Assembly: GCA_031266775.1 (NCBI GenBank)
Contig: JAISAQ010000016.1
Location: 1-35,181, forward strand
Origin: Treponema sp.
GTDB taxonomy: Bacteria > Spirochaetota > Spirochaetia > Treponematales > Breznakiellaceae
Direction: 5' to 3'
Length of the DNA: 35,181 nucleotides
Below are positions 35,010 through 35,181 of this stretch, in pieces. The first letter of the stretch is position 1. Each line of letters starts with the position of its first letter. Both the position numbers and the translations under genes were made by a program. The notes beneath the pieces were generated by a model. The model saw only the letters and a list, made by a program, of their open reading frames with translations. It did no database searches and had not been told where the DNA came from.

Positions 35010-35026
35010 CCTGTCATTTTGACAGG
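35010..35026. repeat. Short palindrome upstream of the response regulator
   Basis: CCTGTC and GACAGG pair around ATTTT. The neighbouring GTCACCT also occurs on the other side of the response-regulator gene (about 34302), followed by a related AAGTGTCAGGTG. Confidence 0.4.
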
Positions 35027-35063
35027 CAGGAGAATTCTCCCGCCTTCCGATCTGCACGCTGCA

Positions 35064-35092
35064 TTGACAAGGGGGTGTTTCTGTAGTAAACT
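35064..35092 (+). promoter_or_regulatory. Predicted promoter of the right-edge gene, placed for leaderless transcription
   Basis: A consensus TTGACA (35064-35069) is followed, after exactly 17 bases, by TAAACT (35087-35092). The -10 box ends six bases before the ATG at 35099, so transcription would start at or next to the start codon. Confidence 0.55.
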
Positions 35093-35098
35093 TGGGAT

Positions 35099-35181
35099 AT
35101 GTTACATGAATTAACGATAACCGTTGATGATACTGTCTATCAAACCTTGAAACCCATGGTCGAGCAGCAAACTATTGGAGC
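35099..35181 (+). CDS. Small antitoxin-like protein, N-terminal part (runs off the right edge)
   Basis: Only 27 residues are visible: MLHELTITVDDTVYQTLKPM followed by VEQQTIG. The strand pattern LTITVDDxVYxxLKP resembles the start of ribbon-helix-helix antitoxins of CopG type. GGG lies just upstream but too close to act as a normal ribosome-binding site. A partner toxin gene may follow outside the window. Identity is tentative because the fragment is so short. Confidence 0.5.
   Translation, partial: MLHELTITVDDTVYQTLKPMVEQQTIG

Overview
The window looks like a chromosomal segment of a spirochaete of the Treponema type. The evidence is a V-type ATPase operon in place of an F-type one, preceded by secG and ptsN and lying close to tpiA, pgk and gap. 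As I recall, this resembles the second V-ATPase locus of Treponema pallidum with its tpi-pgk neighbourhood. ABC sugar importers without their own ATPase, a GLUG-repeat lipoprotein and many short palindromes also fit host-gut treponemes. The genus is an inference; no rRNA, tRNA or other marker gene is present.

Left part (1-14.9 kb, all minus strand): a twelve-gene carbohydrate locus. Read in the direction of transcription it is a GH42/GH35-like glycosidase, two LplB/LplC-type permeases, two tandem paralogous solute-binding lipoproteins, a GH78 alpha-L-rhamnosidase, a second binding protein with MalF/MalG-type permeases, an NHL-propeller protein, dhaL and the start of dhaK. A LacI-family regulator (15199-16212, plus strand) diverges from it and is the likely local regulator. 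The inferred flow is import of rhamnose- and galactose-containing plant oligosaccharides by two ABC systems, hydrolysis by the glycosidases, and phosphorylation of a short ketose by DhaK/DhaL. No ATP-binding subunit and no DhaM is visible.

Middle part (16.2-25.2 kb, minus): secG, ptsN, then a tightly packed V-ATPase operon in the order G/H-like, C, I, K, F, E, A, B, mostly with overlapping or abutting ends. Subunit D, expected after B, is absent; the operon stops at a palindrome and meets the convergent lacI gene.

Right part (25.3-35.2 kb): a 930-aa hybrid histidine kinase, then tpiA, pgk and gap, with an unusually hairpin-rich gap-pgk spacer. Beyond gap lies a decaying accessory patch: a frameshifted PIN/DUF3368-type toxin beside an intact UPF0175-like antitoxin, a GLUG lipoprotein gene split by an in-frame amber codon, a REC-HTH response regulator, and, entering from the right edge on the plus strand, a small antitoxin-like gene that may be leaderless.

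The most notable non-coding feature is a family of about 30-nt palindromes (9486, 14787, 16223, 30321). Arm substitutions between copies are compensated on the other arm, which implies that the hairpin itself is what is conserved. I see no CRISPR array, tRNA, rRNA, insertion sequence or replication origin.
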